DNA of 64,000 nt from Zea mays. Its lineage: Eukaryota > Streptophyta > Magnoliopsida > Poales > Poaceae. The notes beneath the pieces were generated by a model. That model worked only from the letters and a program-made list of their open reading frames with translations, had not been told where the DNA came from and made no database searches. The stretch covers positions 199,367,974-199,431,973 of the forward strand of contig NC_050100.1 in NCBI RefSeq assembly GCF_902167145.1, read 5' to 3'. Shown piece by piece: positions 1 to 15,200 of this stretch. The first letter of the stretch is position 1; every line of letters starts with the position of its first letter. The position numbers and the translations under genes were made by a program.

Positions 1-719
1 CGAAAATAGCCATGAACGACCATTTTCAATAATACCGAAGGCTAACATATTTAGATTTTTGACCAAGAAATGGTCTCCACCAGAAATACAAGAATGTGAT
101 CTATGGCAAGGAAACATATGTGGGGTGAGGTGTATGAGCCTGTGGTCGATGATCAATGGCACACAACCCCCATTTTGTCAAAAATAGCCATGGAAGACCA
201 TTTTCAATAATACCAAAGGCTAACATGTACGAATTTTTGACCAAGAAATGGTCCCCACAAGAAATCCAGGAATGTGATCTATGGCAAGGAAACATATGTG
301 GGGTGAGGTGTACGAGCCTCTGGTCGATGATAAATGGCCACACAACCCCCATTTTTGTCGAAAATAGCTATGAACGACCATTTTCAATAATACCGAAGGC
401 TAACACTTACGCATTTTTGACCAAGAAATGGTCTCCTCCAGAAGTCCAAGAATGTGATCTATGGCAAGGAAACATATGTGGGGTGAGGTGTACGAGCCTC
501 TGGTCGATGATCAATGGCCACACAACCCCAATTTTTGTCGAAAATAGCCATGAACGACCATTTTCAATAATACCGAAGGCTAACACCTATGGATTTTTGA
601 CCAAGAAATGGTCTCCACAAGAAATCCAAGAATGTGATCTATGGCAAGGAAACATATGTGGGGTGAGGTGTACGAGCCTCTGGTCGATGATCAATGGCCA
701 CACAACCCCATTTTTGTCA

Positions 720-3700
720 AAAATAGCCATGTGCGTCTATTTTCATAGACACTAAAGGCTAACACCTACGGATTTTTTTGACCAAAAATGGTCTCCACCA
801 TAAATCTAAGAATGCAATATATGGCAAAGAAAGATATGTGTAGTGAGGTGTATGAGCCTCTAGTCGAAGATCAATGGCCACACAACCCCCATTTTTGTCG
901 AAAATAGCCATGAACGACCATTTTCAATAATACCGAAGGCTAACATATTAAGATTTTTGACCAAGAAATGATCTCCACCAGAAATACGAGAATGTGATCT
1001 ATGGCAAGGAAACATATGTGGGGTGAGGTGTATGAGCCTGTGGTCGATGATCAATGGCACACAACCCCCATTTTTGTCGAAAATAGCCATGGAAGACCAT
1101 TTTCAATAATACCAAAGGCTAACACGTACGAATTTTTGACCAAGAAATGGTCCCCACAAGAAATCCAAGAATGTGATCTATGGCAAGGAAACATATGTGG
1201 GGTGAGGTGTACGAGCCTCTGCTCGATGATAAATGGCCACACAACCCCCATTTTTGTCGAAAATAGCCATGGACGACCATTTTCAAAAATACCGAAGGAT
1301 AACACCTACGGATTTTTGACCAAGAAATGGTGTCCACCAGAAATCCAAGAATCTGATCTATGGCAAGGAAACATATGTGGGGTGAGGTGTACGAGCCTCT
1401 TGTCAATGATCAATGGCCACACAACCCCCATTTTTGTCAAAAATAGCCATGAACGACCATTTTCAATAATACCGAAGGCGAACACCTAAGGATTTTTGAC
1501 CAAGAAATGGTCTCCACCAGAAATCCAATAATGTGATCTAGGGCAAGGAAACATATGTGGGGTGAGGTGTATGAGCCTCTGGTCGATGATCATTGGCCAC
1601 ACAACCCCATTTTTGTCGAAAAGAGCCATGAACGACCATTTTCAATAATACCGAAGGCTAACACCTATGGATTTTTGACCAAGAAATGGTCTCCACTAGA
1701 AATCCAAGAATGTGTTCTATGGCAAGAAACATATGTGGGGTGAGGTGTACGAGCCTCTGGTCGATGACCAATGGCCACATGACCCCATTTTTGTCAAATA
1801 TAGCCATGAGCGTCCATTTTCAATGACACTGAAGGCTAACACCTACGGATTTTTGACCAAAAATGGTCTCCACCATAAATCCAAGAATGTGATATATGGC
1901 AAGGAAACATTTGTGTAGTGAGGTGTATGAGCCTCTGGTCGAAAATCAATGGCCACACAACCCCCATTTTTGTCGAAAATAACCATGAACGACCATTTTC
2001 AATAATACCGAAGGCTAACACGTACGGATTTCTTACCAAGAAATGGTCTCCACCAGGAATCCAAGAATGTGATCTATGTCAAGGAAACATATGTGGGGTG
2101 AGGTGTACGAGCCTCTGGTCGATGATAAATGGCCACACAACCCCCATTTTTGTCGAAAATAGCTATGAACGACCATTTTCAATAATACCGAAGGCTAACA
2201 CCTATGGATTTTTGACCAAGAAATGGTCTCCACAAGAAATCCAAGAATGTGATCTATGGCAAGGAAACATATGTGGGGTGAGGTGTACGAGCCTCTGGTC
2301 GATGATCAATGGCCACACAACCCCATTTTTATCGAAAATAGCCATGAACGACCATTTTCAATAATACCGAAGGCTAACACCAATGGATTTTTGACCAAGA
2401 AATGGTCTCCACAAGAAATCCAAGAATGTGATCTATGGCAAGGAAACATATGTGGGGGTGAGGTGTACGAGCCTCTGGTCGATGATCAATGGCCACACAA
2501 CCCCATTTTTGTCAAAAATAGCCATGAGCGTCTATTTTCAATGACACTAAAGGCTAACACCTCCGGATTTTTTGACCAAAAATGGTCTCCACCATAAATC
2601 TAAGAATGCAATATATGGCAAAGAAAGATATGTGTAGTGAGGTGTATGAGCCTCTAGTCGAAGATCAATGGCCACACAACCCCCATTTTTGTCGAAAATA
2701 GCCATGAACGACCATTTTCAATAATACCGAAGGCTAACATATTCAGATTTTTGACCAAGAAATGGTCTCCACCAGAAATACGAGAATGTGATCTATGGCA
2801 AGGAAACATATGTGGGGTGAGGTGTATGAGCCTGTGGTCGATGATCAATGGCACACAACCCCCATTTTTGTCGAAAATAGCCATGGAAGACCATTTTCAA
2901 TAATACCAAAGGCTAACACGTACGAATTTTTGACCAAGAAATGGTCCCCACAAGAAATCCAAGAATGTGATCTATGGCAAGGAAACATATGTGGGGTGAG
3001 GTGTACGAGCCTCTGGTCGATGATAAATGGCCACACAACCCCCATTTTTGTCGAAAATAGCCATGGACGACCATTTTCAATAATTCCGAAGGATAACACC
3101 TACAGATTTTTGACCAAGAAATGGTGTCCACCAGATATCCAAGAATCTGATCTATGGCAAGGAAACATATGTGGGGTGAGGTGTACGAGCCTCTGGTCAA
3201 TGATCAATGGCCACACAACCCCCATTTTTGTCGAAAATAGCCATGAACGACCATTTTCAATAATACCAAAGGCTAACACTTACAGATTTTTGACCAAGAA
3301 ATGGTCACCACCAAAAATCCATGAATGTGATCTATGGCAAGGAAACATATGTGGGGTGAGGTGTACGAGCCTCTGGTCGATGATCAATGGCCACACAACC
3401 CCAATTTTTGTCGAAAATAGCCATGAACGACCATTTTCAATAATACCGAAGGCTAACACCTATGGATTTTTGACCAAGAAATGGTCTCCCCCAGAAATCC
3501 AAGAATGTGATCTATGGCAAGGAAACATATGTGGGGTGAGGTGTACGAGCCTCTAGTCGATGATCAAAGGCCACACAACCCCATTTTTGTCGAAAATAGC
3601 CATGAGCGTCCATTTTCAATGACACTGAAAGCTAAGACCTACGGATTTTTGACCAAAAATGGTCTCCACCATAAATCCAAGAATGTGATCTATGGCAAGG

Positions 3701-4450
3701 AAACATATGTGTAGTGAGGTGTATGAGCCTCTGGTCGTAGATCAATGGCCACACAACCCCCATTTTTGTCGAAAATAGCCATGAACGACCATTTTCAATA
3801 ATACCGAAGGCTAACATATTCAGATTTTTGACCAAAAAATGGTCTCCACAAGAAATCTGAGAATGTGATCTATGGCAAGGAAACATATGTGGGGTGAGGT
3901 GTATGAGCCTCAAGTCGATGATCAATGGCACACAACCCCCATTTTTGTCGAAAATAGCCATGAACGACCATTTTCAGTAATACCAAAGGCTAACACTTAC
4001 AGATTTTTGACCAAGAAATGGTCTCCACCAAAAATCCAATAATGTGATCTATGGCAAGGAAACATATGTGGGGTGAGGTGTACGAGCCTCTGGTCGATGA
4101 TCATTGGCCACACAACCCCATTTTTATCGAAAATAGCCATGAACGACCATTTTCAATAATACCGAAGGCTAACACCTATGGATTTTTGACCAAGAAATGG
4201 TCTCCACTAGAAATCCAAGAATGTGATATATGGCAAGAAACATATGTGGGGTGAGGTGTACGAGCCTCTGGTCGATGACCAATGGCCACATGACCCCATT
4301 TTTGTCAAATATAGCCATGAGCGACCATTTTCAGTGAAACTAAAGGCTAACACCTACGGATTTTTGACCAAAAATGGTCTCCACCATAAATCCAAGAATG
4401 TGATATATGGCAAGGAAACATTTGTGTAGTGAGGTGTATGAGCCTCTGGT
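720..4450 (+). repeat. 10-monomer higher-order repeat, ~1795 bp period
   Basis: The variant monomer with AATGCAATATATGGCAAAG near 0.81 kb recurs near 2.61 kb, and the following monomers match base for base for several hundred bases at an offset of 1794. Related variant monomers near 1.86 and 3.66 kb, and near 2.58 and 4.37 kb, keep the same offset. Ten monomers of 180 bp less a few deletions gives this length. Copy boundaries cannot be set precisely by eye. Confidence 0.7.
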
Positions 4451-7400
4451 CGAAGATCAATGGCCACACAACCCCCATTTTTTGTCGAAAATAGCCATGA
4501 ACGACCATTTTCAATAATACCGAAGGCTAACATATTCAGATTTTTGATCAAGAAATGGTCTCCACCAGAAATCTGAGAATGTGATCTATGGCAAGGAAAC
4601 ATATGTGGGGTGAGGTGTTTGAGCCTCTGGTCGATGATCAATGGCACACAACCCCCATTTTTGTCGAAAATAGCCATGGAAGAGCATTTTCAATAATAAC
4701 GAAGGCTAACACGTACGAATTTTTGACCAAGAAATGGTCCCCACAAGAAATCCAAGAATCTGATCTATGGCAAGGAAACATATGTGGGGTGAGGTGTACG
4801 AGCCTCTGGTCGATGATAAATGGCCACACAACCCCCAATTTTGTCGAAAATAGCCATGAACGACCATTTTCAATAATACCGAAGGCGAACACCTACGGAT
4901 TTTTGACCAAGAAATGGTCTCCACTAGAAATCCAAGAATGGGATCTATGGCAAGGAAACATATGTGGGGTGAGGTGTACGAGCCTCTTGTCGATGATCAA
5001 TGGCCACACAACCCCCATTTTTGTCGAAAATAGCCATGAACGACCATTTTCAATAATACTGAAGGCTAACAAGTACGGGTTTTTGACCAAGAGATGGTCA
5101 CCACCAGAAATCCAAGAATGTGATCTATGGCAAGGAAACATATGTGGGGTGAGGTGTACGAGCCTCTGGTCGATGATAAATGGCCACACAACCCCCATTT
5201 TTGTCGAAAATAGCCATGAACGACCATTTTCAATAATACCAAAGGCTAACACTTACAGATTTTTGACCAAGAAATGGTCTCCACCAAAAATCGAAGAATG
5301 TGATCTATGGCAAGGAAACATATGTGGGGTGAGGTGTACGAGCCTCTAGTCGATGATCAATGGCCACACAACCCCAATTTTTGTCGAAAATAGCCATGAA
5401 CGACCATTTTCAATAATACCAAAGGCTAACACCTATGGATTTTTGACCAAGAAATGGTCTCCCCCAGAAATCCAAGAATGTGATCTATGGCAAGGAAACA
5501 TATGTGGGGTGAGGTGTACGAGCCTCTAGTCGATGATCAAAGGCCACACAACCCCATTTTTGTCGAAAATAGCCATGAGCGTTCATTTTCAATGACACTG
5601 AAAGCTAACACCTACGGATTTTGACCAAAAATGGTCTCCACCATAAATCCAAGAATGTGATATATGGCAAGGAAGCATATGTGTAGTGAGGTGTATGAGC
5701 CTCTGGTCGTAGATCAATGGCCACACAACCCCCATTTTTGTCGAAAATAGCCATGAACGACCATTTTCAATAATACCGAAGGCTAAAATATTCAGATTTT
5801 TGACCAAAAAATGGTCTCCACCAGAAATCTGAGAATGTGATCTATGGCAAGGAAACATATGTGGGGTGAGGTGTATGATCCTCTGGTCGATGATCAATGG
5901 CACACAACCCCCATTTTTGTCGAAAATAGCCATGAACGACCATTTTCAATAATACCGAAGGCTAACCCGTACGAATTTTTATGGTCTCCACAAGAAATCC
6001 AAGAATGTGATCTATGGCAAGTAAACATATGTGGGGTGAGGTGTACGAGCCTTTGGTCGATGATAAATGGCCACACAACCCCCATTTTTTGTCGAAAATA
6101 GCCATGAACGACCATTTTCAATAATACCGAAGGCTAACACCTACGGATTTTTGACCAAGAAATGGTGTCCACCAGAAATCCAAGAATGTGATCTATGGCA
6201 AGGAAACATATGTGGGGTGAGGTGTACGAGCCTTTGGTCGATGATCAATGGCCACACAACCCCCATTTTTGTCGAAAATAGCCATGAACTACCATTTTCA
6301 ATAATACAGAAGGCGAACACCTACGGATTTTTGACCAAGAAATGGTCTCCACCAGAAATCCAAGAATGTGATCTATGGCAAGGAAACATATGTGGGGTGA
6401 GGTGTACGAGCCTCTAGTCGCTGATCAATGGCCACACAACCCCCATTTTTGTCGAAAATAGCCATGAACGACCATTTTCAATAATACGGAAGGCGAAAAC
6501 CTACGGATTTTTGACCAAGAATTGGTCTCCACCAGAAATCCAAGAATGTGATCTATGGCAAGGAAACATATGTGGGGTGAGGTGTACGAGCCTCTTGTCG
6601 ATGATCAATGGCCACACAACCCCCATTTTTGTCGAAAATAGCCATGAACAACCATTTTCAATAATACCGAAGGCTAACATGTACGAATTTTTGACCAAGA
6701 AATGGTCACCACCAAAAATCCAAGAATGTGATCTATGGCAAGGAAACATATGTGGGGTTAGGTGTACGAGCCTCTGGTCGATGATTAATGGCCACACAAC
6801 CCCCATTTTTGTCGAAAATAGCCATGAACGACCATTTTCAATAATACCGAAGGCTAACACCTATGGATTTTTGACCAAGAAATGGTCTCCCCCAGAAATC
6901 CAAGAATGTGATCTATGGCAAGGAAACATATGTGGGGTGAAGTGTACGAGCCTCTAGTCGATGATCAATGGCCACACAACCCCATTTTTGTCGAAAATAG
7001 CCATGAGCGTCCATTTTCAATGACACTGAAGGCTAACACCTACGGATTTTTGACCAAAAATGGTCTCCACCATAAATCCAAGAATGTGATCTACGGCAAG
7101 GAAACATATGTGTAGTGAGGTGTATGAGCCTCTGGTCGAAGATGAATGGCCACACAACCCCCATTTTGTCGAAAATAGCCATGAACGACCATTTTCAATA
7201 ATACCGAAGGCTAACATATTCAGATTTTTGACCAAGAAATGGTCTCCACCAGAAATCTGAGAATGTGATCTATGGCAAGGAAACATATGTGGGGTGAGGT
7301 GTATGAGCCTCTGGTCGATGATCAATGCCATACAACCCCCATTTTTGTCAAAAATAGCCATGAACGACCATTTTCAATAATACCGAAGGCTAACACATAC

Positions 7401-8225
7401 GAAATTTTTGACCAAGAAATGGTCTCCACAAGAAATCCAAGAATGTAATCTATGGCAAGGAAACATATGTGGGGTGAGGTGTATGAGCCTTTGGTCGATG
7501 ACAAATGGCCACACAACCCCCATTTTTTGTCGAAAATAACCATGAACGACCATTTTCAATAATACCGAAGGCTAACACCGACAGATTTTTGACCAAGAAA
7601 TGGTGTCCACCAGAAATCCAAGAATGTGATCTATGGCAAGGAAACTTATGTGGAGTGAGGTGTACGAGCCTCTAGTCGATGATTAATGGCCACACAACCC
7701 CCATTTTTGTCGAAAATAGCCATGAACGTCCATTTTCAATAATACCGAAGGCGAACACCTACGAATTTTTGACCAAGAAATGGTCTCCACAAAAAATCCA
7801 AGAATGTGATCTATGGCAAGGAAACATATGTGGGGTGAGGTGTACGAGCCTCTGGTCGATGATCAATGGCCACACAACCCCCATTTTTGTCGAAAATTGC
7901 CATGAACGACCATTTTCAATAATACCAAAGGCTAACACGTACGGATTTTTGACCAAGAAATGGTCTCCACCAGAAATCCGAGAATGTGATCTATGGCAAG
8001 GAATCATATGTTGGGTGAGGTGTACGAGCCTCTGGTCAACGATCAATGGCCACACAACCCCCATTTTTGTCGAAAATAGCCATGAATGACCATTTTCAAT
8101 AATACCGAAGGCTAACACCTACGGATTTTTGACCAAGAAATGGTGTCCATCAGAAATCCAAGAATGTGATCTATGGCAAGGAAACATATGTGGGGTGAGG
8201 TGTACGAGCCTTTGGTCTATGATCA

Positions 8226-8262
8226 ATGGCCACACAACCACCATTTTCAATAATACCGAAGG
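8226..8262 (+). repeat. Shortened monomer with ~29-bp internal deletion
   Basis: After CACACAACC the sequence jumps straight to ACCATTTTCAATAATACC. The stretch containing the T-run, GTCGAAAATAGCC and ATGAACG is missing. The rest of the monomer is normal, so this is a local deletion inside the array. Confidence 0.8.
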
Positions 8263-11200
8263 CTAACACGTACGGATTTTTGACCAAGAAATGGTCTCCA
8301 CCAGAAATCCAAGAATGTGATCTAAAACAAGGATACATATGTGGGGTGAGGTGTATGAGCCTCTGCTCGATGATCAATGGCCACACAATGCCCATTTTTG
8401 TCGAAAATAGCCATGAACGACCATTTTCAATAATACTGAAGGCTAACACCTATGAATTTTTGACCAAGAAATGGTCTCCACCAGAAATCCAAGAATGTGA
8501 TCTATGACATGGACACATATGTGGGGTTAGGTGTACGAGCCTCTGGTCGATGATTAATGGCCACACAACCACCATTTTTGTCGAAAATAGCCTTGAACGA
8601 CCATTTTCAATGACATTGAAGGCGAACACCTACGGATTTTTGACCAAGAAATGGTCTCCACCAAAAATCCAAGAATGTGATCTATGGCAAGGAAACATAT
8701 GTGGGGTGAGGTGTACGAGCCTCTTGTCGATGATCAATGGCCACACAACCCCCATTTTTGTCGAAAATAGCCATGAACAACCATTTTCAATAATACCGAA
8801 GGCTAACACGTACGGATTTTTGACCAAAAAAGGTCACCACCAGAAATCCAAGAATGTGATCTATGGCAAGGAAACATATGTGGGGTGAGGTGTACGAGCC
8901 TCTCGTCGATGATAAATGGCCACACAACCCCCATTTTTGTCGAAAATAGCCATGAACGACCATTTTCAATAATACCGAAGGCTAACACTTACAGATTTTT
9001 GACCAAGAAATGGTCTCCACCAAAAATTTAAGAATGTGATCTATGGCAAGGAAACATATGTGGGGTGAGGTGTATGAGCCTCTGGTCGATGATCAATTGC
9101 CACACAACCCCCATTTTTGTCGAAAATAGCAATGAACGACCATTTTCAATAATACCGAAGGCTAACACCTATGGATTTTTAACCAAGAAATGGTCTCCCC
9201 CAGAAATCCAAGAATGTGATCTATGGCAAGGAAACATATGTGGGGTAAGGTGTATGAGCCTCTAGTCGATGATCAATGGACACACAACCCCATTTTCGTC
9301 GAAAATAGACATGAGCGTCCATTTTCAATGACACTGAAGGCTAACAACTACGGATTTTTGACCAAAAATGGTCTCCACCATAAATCCAAGAATGTTATCT
9401 ATGGCAAGGAAACATATGTGTAGTGAGGTGTATGAGCCTCTGGTCGAAGATCAATGGCCACACAACCCCCATTTTTGTCGAAAATAGCCATGAACGACCA
9501 TTTTCAATAATACCGAAGGCTAACGTATTCAGATTTTTGACCAAGAAATGGTCTCCACCAGAAATCTGAGAATGTGATCTATGGGAAGGAAACATATGTG
9601 GGGTGAGGTGTATGAGCCTCTGGTCGATGATCAATGGCACACAACCCCATTTTTGTCGAAAATAGCCATGAACGACCATTTTCAATAATACCGAAGGCTA
9701 ACACATACAAATTTTTGACCAAGAAATGGTCTCCACAAGAAATCCAAGAATGTGATATATGGCAAGGAAACATATGTGGGGTGAGGTGTACGAGCCTTTG
9801 GTCGATGATAAATGGCCACACAACCCCCATTTTTGTCGAAAATAGCCACGAACGACCATTTTCAATAATACCGAAGGCTAACACCTACGAATTTTTGACC
9901 AAGAAATGGTGTCCACCAGAAAACCAAGAATGTGATCTATGGCAAGGAAACTTATGTGGGGTGACGTGTACGAGCCTCTAGTCGATGATCAATGGCCACA
10001 CAACCCCCATTTTTGTCGAAAATAGCCATGAACGTCCATTTTCAATAATACCGAAGGCGAACACCTACGAATTTTTGACCAAGAAATGCCCTCCACCGAA
10101 AATCCAAGAATGTGATCTATGGCAGGGAAACATATGTGGGGTGAGGTGTACGAGCCTCTGGTCGATGATCAATGGCCACACAACCCCCATTTTTGTCGAA
10201 AATTGCCATGAACGACCATTTTCAATAATACCGAAGGCTAACACGTACGGATTTTTGACCAAGAAATGGTCTCCACCAGAAATCCAAGAATGTGATCTAT
10301 GGCAAGGAATCATATGTGGGGTGAGGTGTACGAGCCTCTAGTCGATGATCAATGCCCACACAACCCCCATTTTTGTCGAATATAGCCATGAATGACCATT
10401 TTCAATAATACCGAAGGCTAACACCTACGGATTTTTGAGCAAGAAATGGTGTCCATCAGAAATCCAAGAATGTGATCTATGGCAAGGAAACATATGTGGG
10501 GTGAGGTGTACGAGCCTCTGGTCTATGATCAATGGCCACACAACCCCCATTTTTGTTGAAAATAGCCATGAACGACCATTTTCAATAATACCGAAGGCTA
10601 ACACGTACGGATTTTTGACCAAGAAATGGTCTCCACCAGAAATCCAAGAATGTGATCTATAGCAAGGATACATATGTGGGGTGAGGTGTATGAGCCTCTG
10701 GTCGATGATCAATGGCCACACAACGCCCATTTTTGTCGAAAATAGCCATGAACGGCCATTTTCAATAATACCGAAGGCTAACACCTATGGATTTTTGACC
10801 AAGAAATGGTCTCCACCAGAAATCCAAGAATGTGATCTATGACATGGAAACATATGTGGGGTGATGTGTACGAGCCTCTGGTCGATGATTAATGGCCACA
10901 CAACCACCATTTTTGTTGAAAATAGTCTTGAACGACCATTTTCAATGACACTGAAGGCTAACTCCTACGGATTTTAGACCAAGAAATGGTCTCCACCAAA
11001 AATCCAAGAATGTGATCTATGGCAAGGAAATATATGTGGGGTTAGGTGTATGTGCCTCTGGTCGATGATCAGTTGCCACACAACCCCCATTTTTGTTGAA
11101 AATAGCCATGAATGACCATTTTCAATAATACCGAAGGCTAACAACTACGGATTTTTGACCAAGAAATGGTCTCCACCAGAAATCCAAGAATGTGATCTAT

Positions 11201-12225
11201 GGCAAGGAAACATATGAGGGGGTGAGGTGTACGAGCCTCTGGTCGATGATCAATGGCCACACAACCCCCATTTTTGTCGAAAATAGCCATGAACGACCAT
11301 TTTCAATAATACCGAAGGCTAACACGTACGGATTTTTGACCAAGAAATGGTCTCCACCAAAAATCCAAGAATGTGATCTATGGCAAGGAAAGATATGTGG
11401 GGTTAGGTGTACGAGCCTCTGGTCAATGATCAGTGGCCACACAACCCCTATTTTTGTCAAAAATAGCCATGAACGACCATTTTCAATGGCACCAAAGGCT
11501 AACACCAGCGGATTTTTCACAAAGAAATGTTGTCCATCATAAAACCAAGAATGTGATTTATGGCAAGGAAACATATGTGGAGCGAGGTGTATGAGCCTCT
11601 GGTCGATGATCAATGGCTACACAACCCCCATTTTAGTCGAAAATAGCCATGAACGACCATTTTCAATAATACCAAAGGCTAACACGTACGGATTTTTGAC
11701 CAAGAAATAGTCTCCACTAGAAATCCAAGAATGTGATCCATGGCAAGGAAAAATATGTGGGGTGAGGTGTACGAGCCTCTGGTCGATGATAAATGGCCAC
11801 ACAACCCCCATTTTTATCGAAAATAGCCATGAACGACCATTTTCAATAATAACGAAGGCTAACACCTACGGATTTTTTACCAAGAAATGGTCTCCACCAT
11901 AAATCCAAGAATGTGATCTATGGCAAGGAAACATATGTGGAGCGAGGTGTACGAGCCTCTGGTCGATGATCAATTGCCACACAACCCCCATTTCTGTCGA
12001 AAATAGCCATGAACGACCATTTTCAATAATACCGAAGGCTAACACGTACGGATTTTTGACCAAGAAATGGTCTCCACCAGAAATCCAAGAATGTTATCTA
12101 TGGCAAGGAAACTTATGTGGGGTCAGGTGTACGAGCCTCTGGTCAATGATCAGTGGCCACACAACCACTATTTTTGTCAAAAATAGCCATGAACGACCAT
12201 TTTCAATGGCACCGAAGGCTAACAC

Positions 12226-15200
12226 CTACGGATTTTTGACCAAGAAATGTTGTCCACCATAAATCCAAGAATGTGATCTATGGCAAGGAAACATATGTGG
12301 AGCGAGGTGTACGAGCCTCTGGTCGATGATCAATTGCCACACAACCCTCATTTTTGTCGAAAATAGCCATGAACGACCATTTTCAATAATACCAAAGGCT
12401 AACACGTACGGATTTTTGACCAAGAAATGGTCTCCACTAGAAATCCAAGAATGTGGTCTATGGCAAGGAAACATATGTGGGGTGAGGTGTACGAGCCTCT
12501 GGTCGATGATCAATGGCCACACAACCCCCATTTTTGTCGAAAATAGCCATGCACGACCATTTTCAATAATACCGAAGGCTAACACCGACGAATTTTTTAC
12601 CAAGAAACAGTCTCCACCAGAAATCCAAGAATGTGATCTATGGCAAGGAAACATATGTGGGGTGAGGTGTACTAGCCTCTGGTCGATGATCAATGGCCAC
12701 ACAACCCCCATTTTTGTCGAAAATAGCCATGAACGACCATTTTCAATGGCACCGAAGGCTAACACCTACGGATTTTTGACCAAGAAATGGTCTCCACCAT
12801 AAATCCAAGAATGTGATCTATGGCAAGGAAATATATGTGGAGCAAGGTGTACGAGCCTCTGGTCGATGATCAATGGCCACACAACCCCCATTTTTGTCGA
12901 AAATAGACATGAACGACCATTTTCAATAATACCGAAGGCTAACACGTACGGATTTTTGACCAAGAAATGGTCTCCACCAGAAATCCAAGAATTTGATCTA
13001 TAGCAAGGATACATATGTGGGGTGAGGTGTATGAGCCTGTGGTCGATAATCAATGGCCACACAATGCCCATTTTTGTCGAAAATAGCCATGAAGGACCAT
13101 TTTCAATAATACCGAAGGCTAACACCTATGGATTTTTGACCAAGAAATGGTCTCCACTAGAAATCCAAGCATGTGATCTATGGCATGGACACATATGTGG
13201 GGTGAGGTGTACAAGCCTCTGGTCGATGATTAATGGCCACACAACCCCCATTTTTGTCGAAAATAGCCATGAACGACCATTTTCAATGACACTGAAGGCT
13301 AACACCTACGGATTTTAGACCAAGAAATGATCTCCACCAAAAATCCAAGAATGTGATCTATGGCATGGAAACATATGTGGGGTGAGGTGTATCTGCCTCT
13401 GGTCGATGATCATTTGCCACACAACCCCCATTTTTGTCGAAAATAGCCATGAACGACCATTTTCAATAATACCGAAGGCTAACACCTACGGAATTTTGAC
13501 CAAGAAAGGGTCTCCACCAAAAATCCAAGAATGTGATCAATGGCAAGGAAACATATGTGGTGTGAGGTGTACGAGCCTCTGGTCGATGATCAATGGCCAC
13601 ACAACCCCCATTTTTTCGAAAATAGCCATGAACGACCATTTTCAATGGCACCGAAGGCTAACACCTACGGATTTTTGACCAAGAAATGGTCTCCACCATA
13701 AATCCAAGAATGTGATCTATTGTAAGAAAACATATGTGGAGCGAGGTGTACGAGCCTCCGGTCGATGATCAATTGCCACACAAACCCCATTTTTGTCGAA
13801 AATAGCCATGAACGACCATTTTCAATAATACCGAAGGCTAACACCTACGGATTTTTGACCAAGAAATGGTCTCCACCAAAAATCCAAGAATATGGTCTAT
13901 GGCAAGGAAACTTATGTGGGGTGACGTGTACGAGCCTCTGGTCGATGATCAATGGCCACACAACCCCCATTTTTGTCGAAAATAGCCAAGAACGACCATT
14001 TTCAATAATATCGAAGGCTAACACGTACGGATTTTGGACAAAGAAATGGTCTCCACCAAAAATCAAAGAATGTGATCTATGGCAAGGAAACATATGTGGG
14101 ATGAGGTGTACGAGCCTCTGGTCGATGACAAATGTCCACACAACCCCCATTTTTGTAGAAAATAGCCATGAACGACCAATTTCAATAATACCAAAGGCTA
14201 ACACCTACGGATTTTTGACCAAGAAATGGTCTCCACCAGAAATCCAAGAATGTGATCTATGGCACGGACACATATGTGGGGTGAGGTGTACGATCCTCTG
14301 GTCGATGATCAATGGCCACACAACCCCCATTTTTGTCGAAAATAGCCATGAACGACCATTTTTAATGACACTGAAGGCTAACACCTACGGATTTTAGACC
14401 AAGAAATGGTCTCCACCAGAAATCCAAGAATGTGATCTATGGCAAGGAAACATATGTGGGGTGAGGTGTATGAGCCTCTGGTCGATGATGAATGGCCACA
14501 CAACCCCCATTTTAGTCAAAAATAGCCATGAACAACCATTTTCAATAATACTGAAGGCTAACACGTACGGATTTTTGACCAAGAAATGGTCTCCACCAGA
14601 AATCCAAGAATGTGATCTATGGCAAGGAAACATATGTGTGGTGAGGTGTACGAGCCTCTGGTCGATGATAAATGGCCATACAACCCCCATTTTTGTCGAA
14701 AATAGCCATGAACGACCATTTTCAATAATAACGAAGGCTAACACCGACAGATTTTTGACCAAGAAATGGTCTCCACCAGAAATCCAAGAATGTGATCTAT
14801 GGCAAGGAAACATATGTGGGGTGAGGTGTACGATCCTCTGGTCGATGATCAATGGCCACACAACCCCCATTTTTGTTGAAAATAGCCATGAACGACCATT
14901 TTCAATGGCACCGAAGGCTAACACCCACGGATTTTTGACCAAGCAATGGTCTCCACCATAAATCCAAGAATGTGATCTTTGGAAAGGAAACATATGAGGA
15001 GCGAGGTGTACGAGCCTCTGGTCGATGATCAATTGCCTCACAACCCCCATTTTTGTCGAAAATAGCCATGAACGACCATTTTCAATAATACCGAAGGCTA
15101 ACACCTACGGATTTTTGACCAACAAATGGTCTACACCAAGAATCCAAGAATGTGGTCTATGGCAAGGAAACATATGTGGGGTGAGGTGTACGAGCCTCTG

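Larger units (their letters stand above)
1..11400 (+). repeat. Left satellite domain (lacks the AATGGCACC monomer class)
   Basis: Most monomers carry AATAATACC before the AAGGCTAAC box. A minority class carries AATGACACT, a shortened GACCAAAAATGG, CCACCATAAATC and CATATGTGTAGTGAGGTG. It occurs near 0.78, 1.86, 2.58, 3.66, 4.37, 5.63, 7.06 and 9.36 kb. In nearly every case the next monomer has CATATTCAG in place of CACCTACGG, so the two travel as a fixed pair. No monomer of the AATGGCACC class is seen before about 11.49 kb. Confidence 0.75.
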
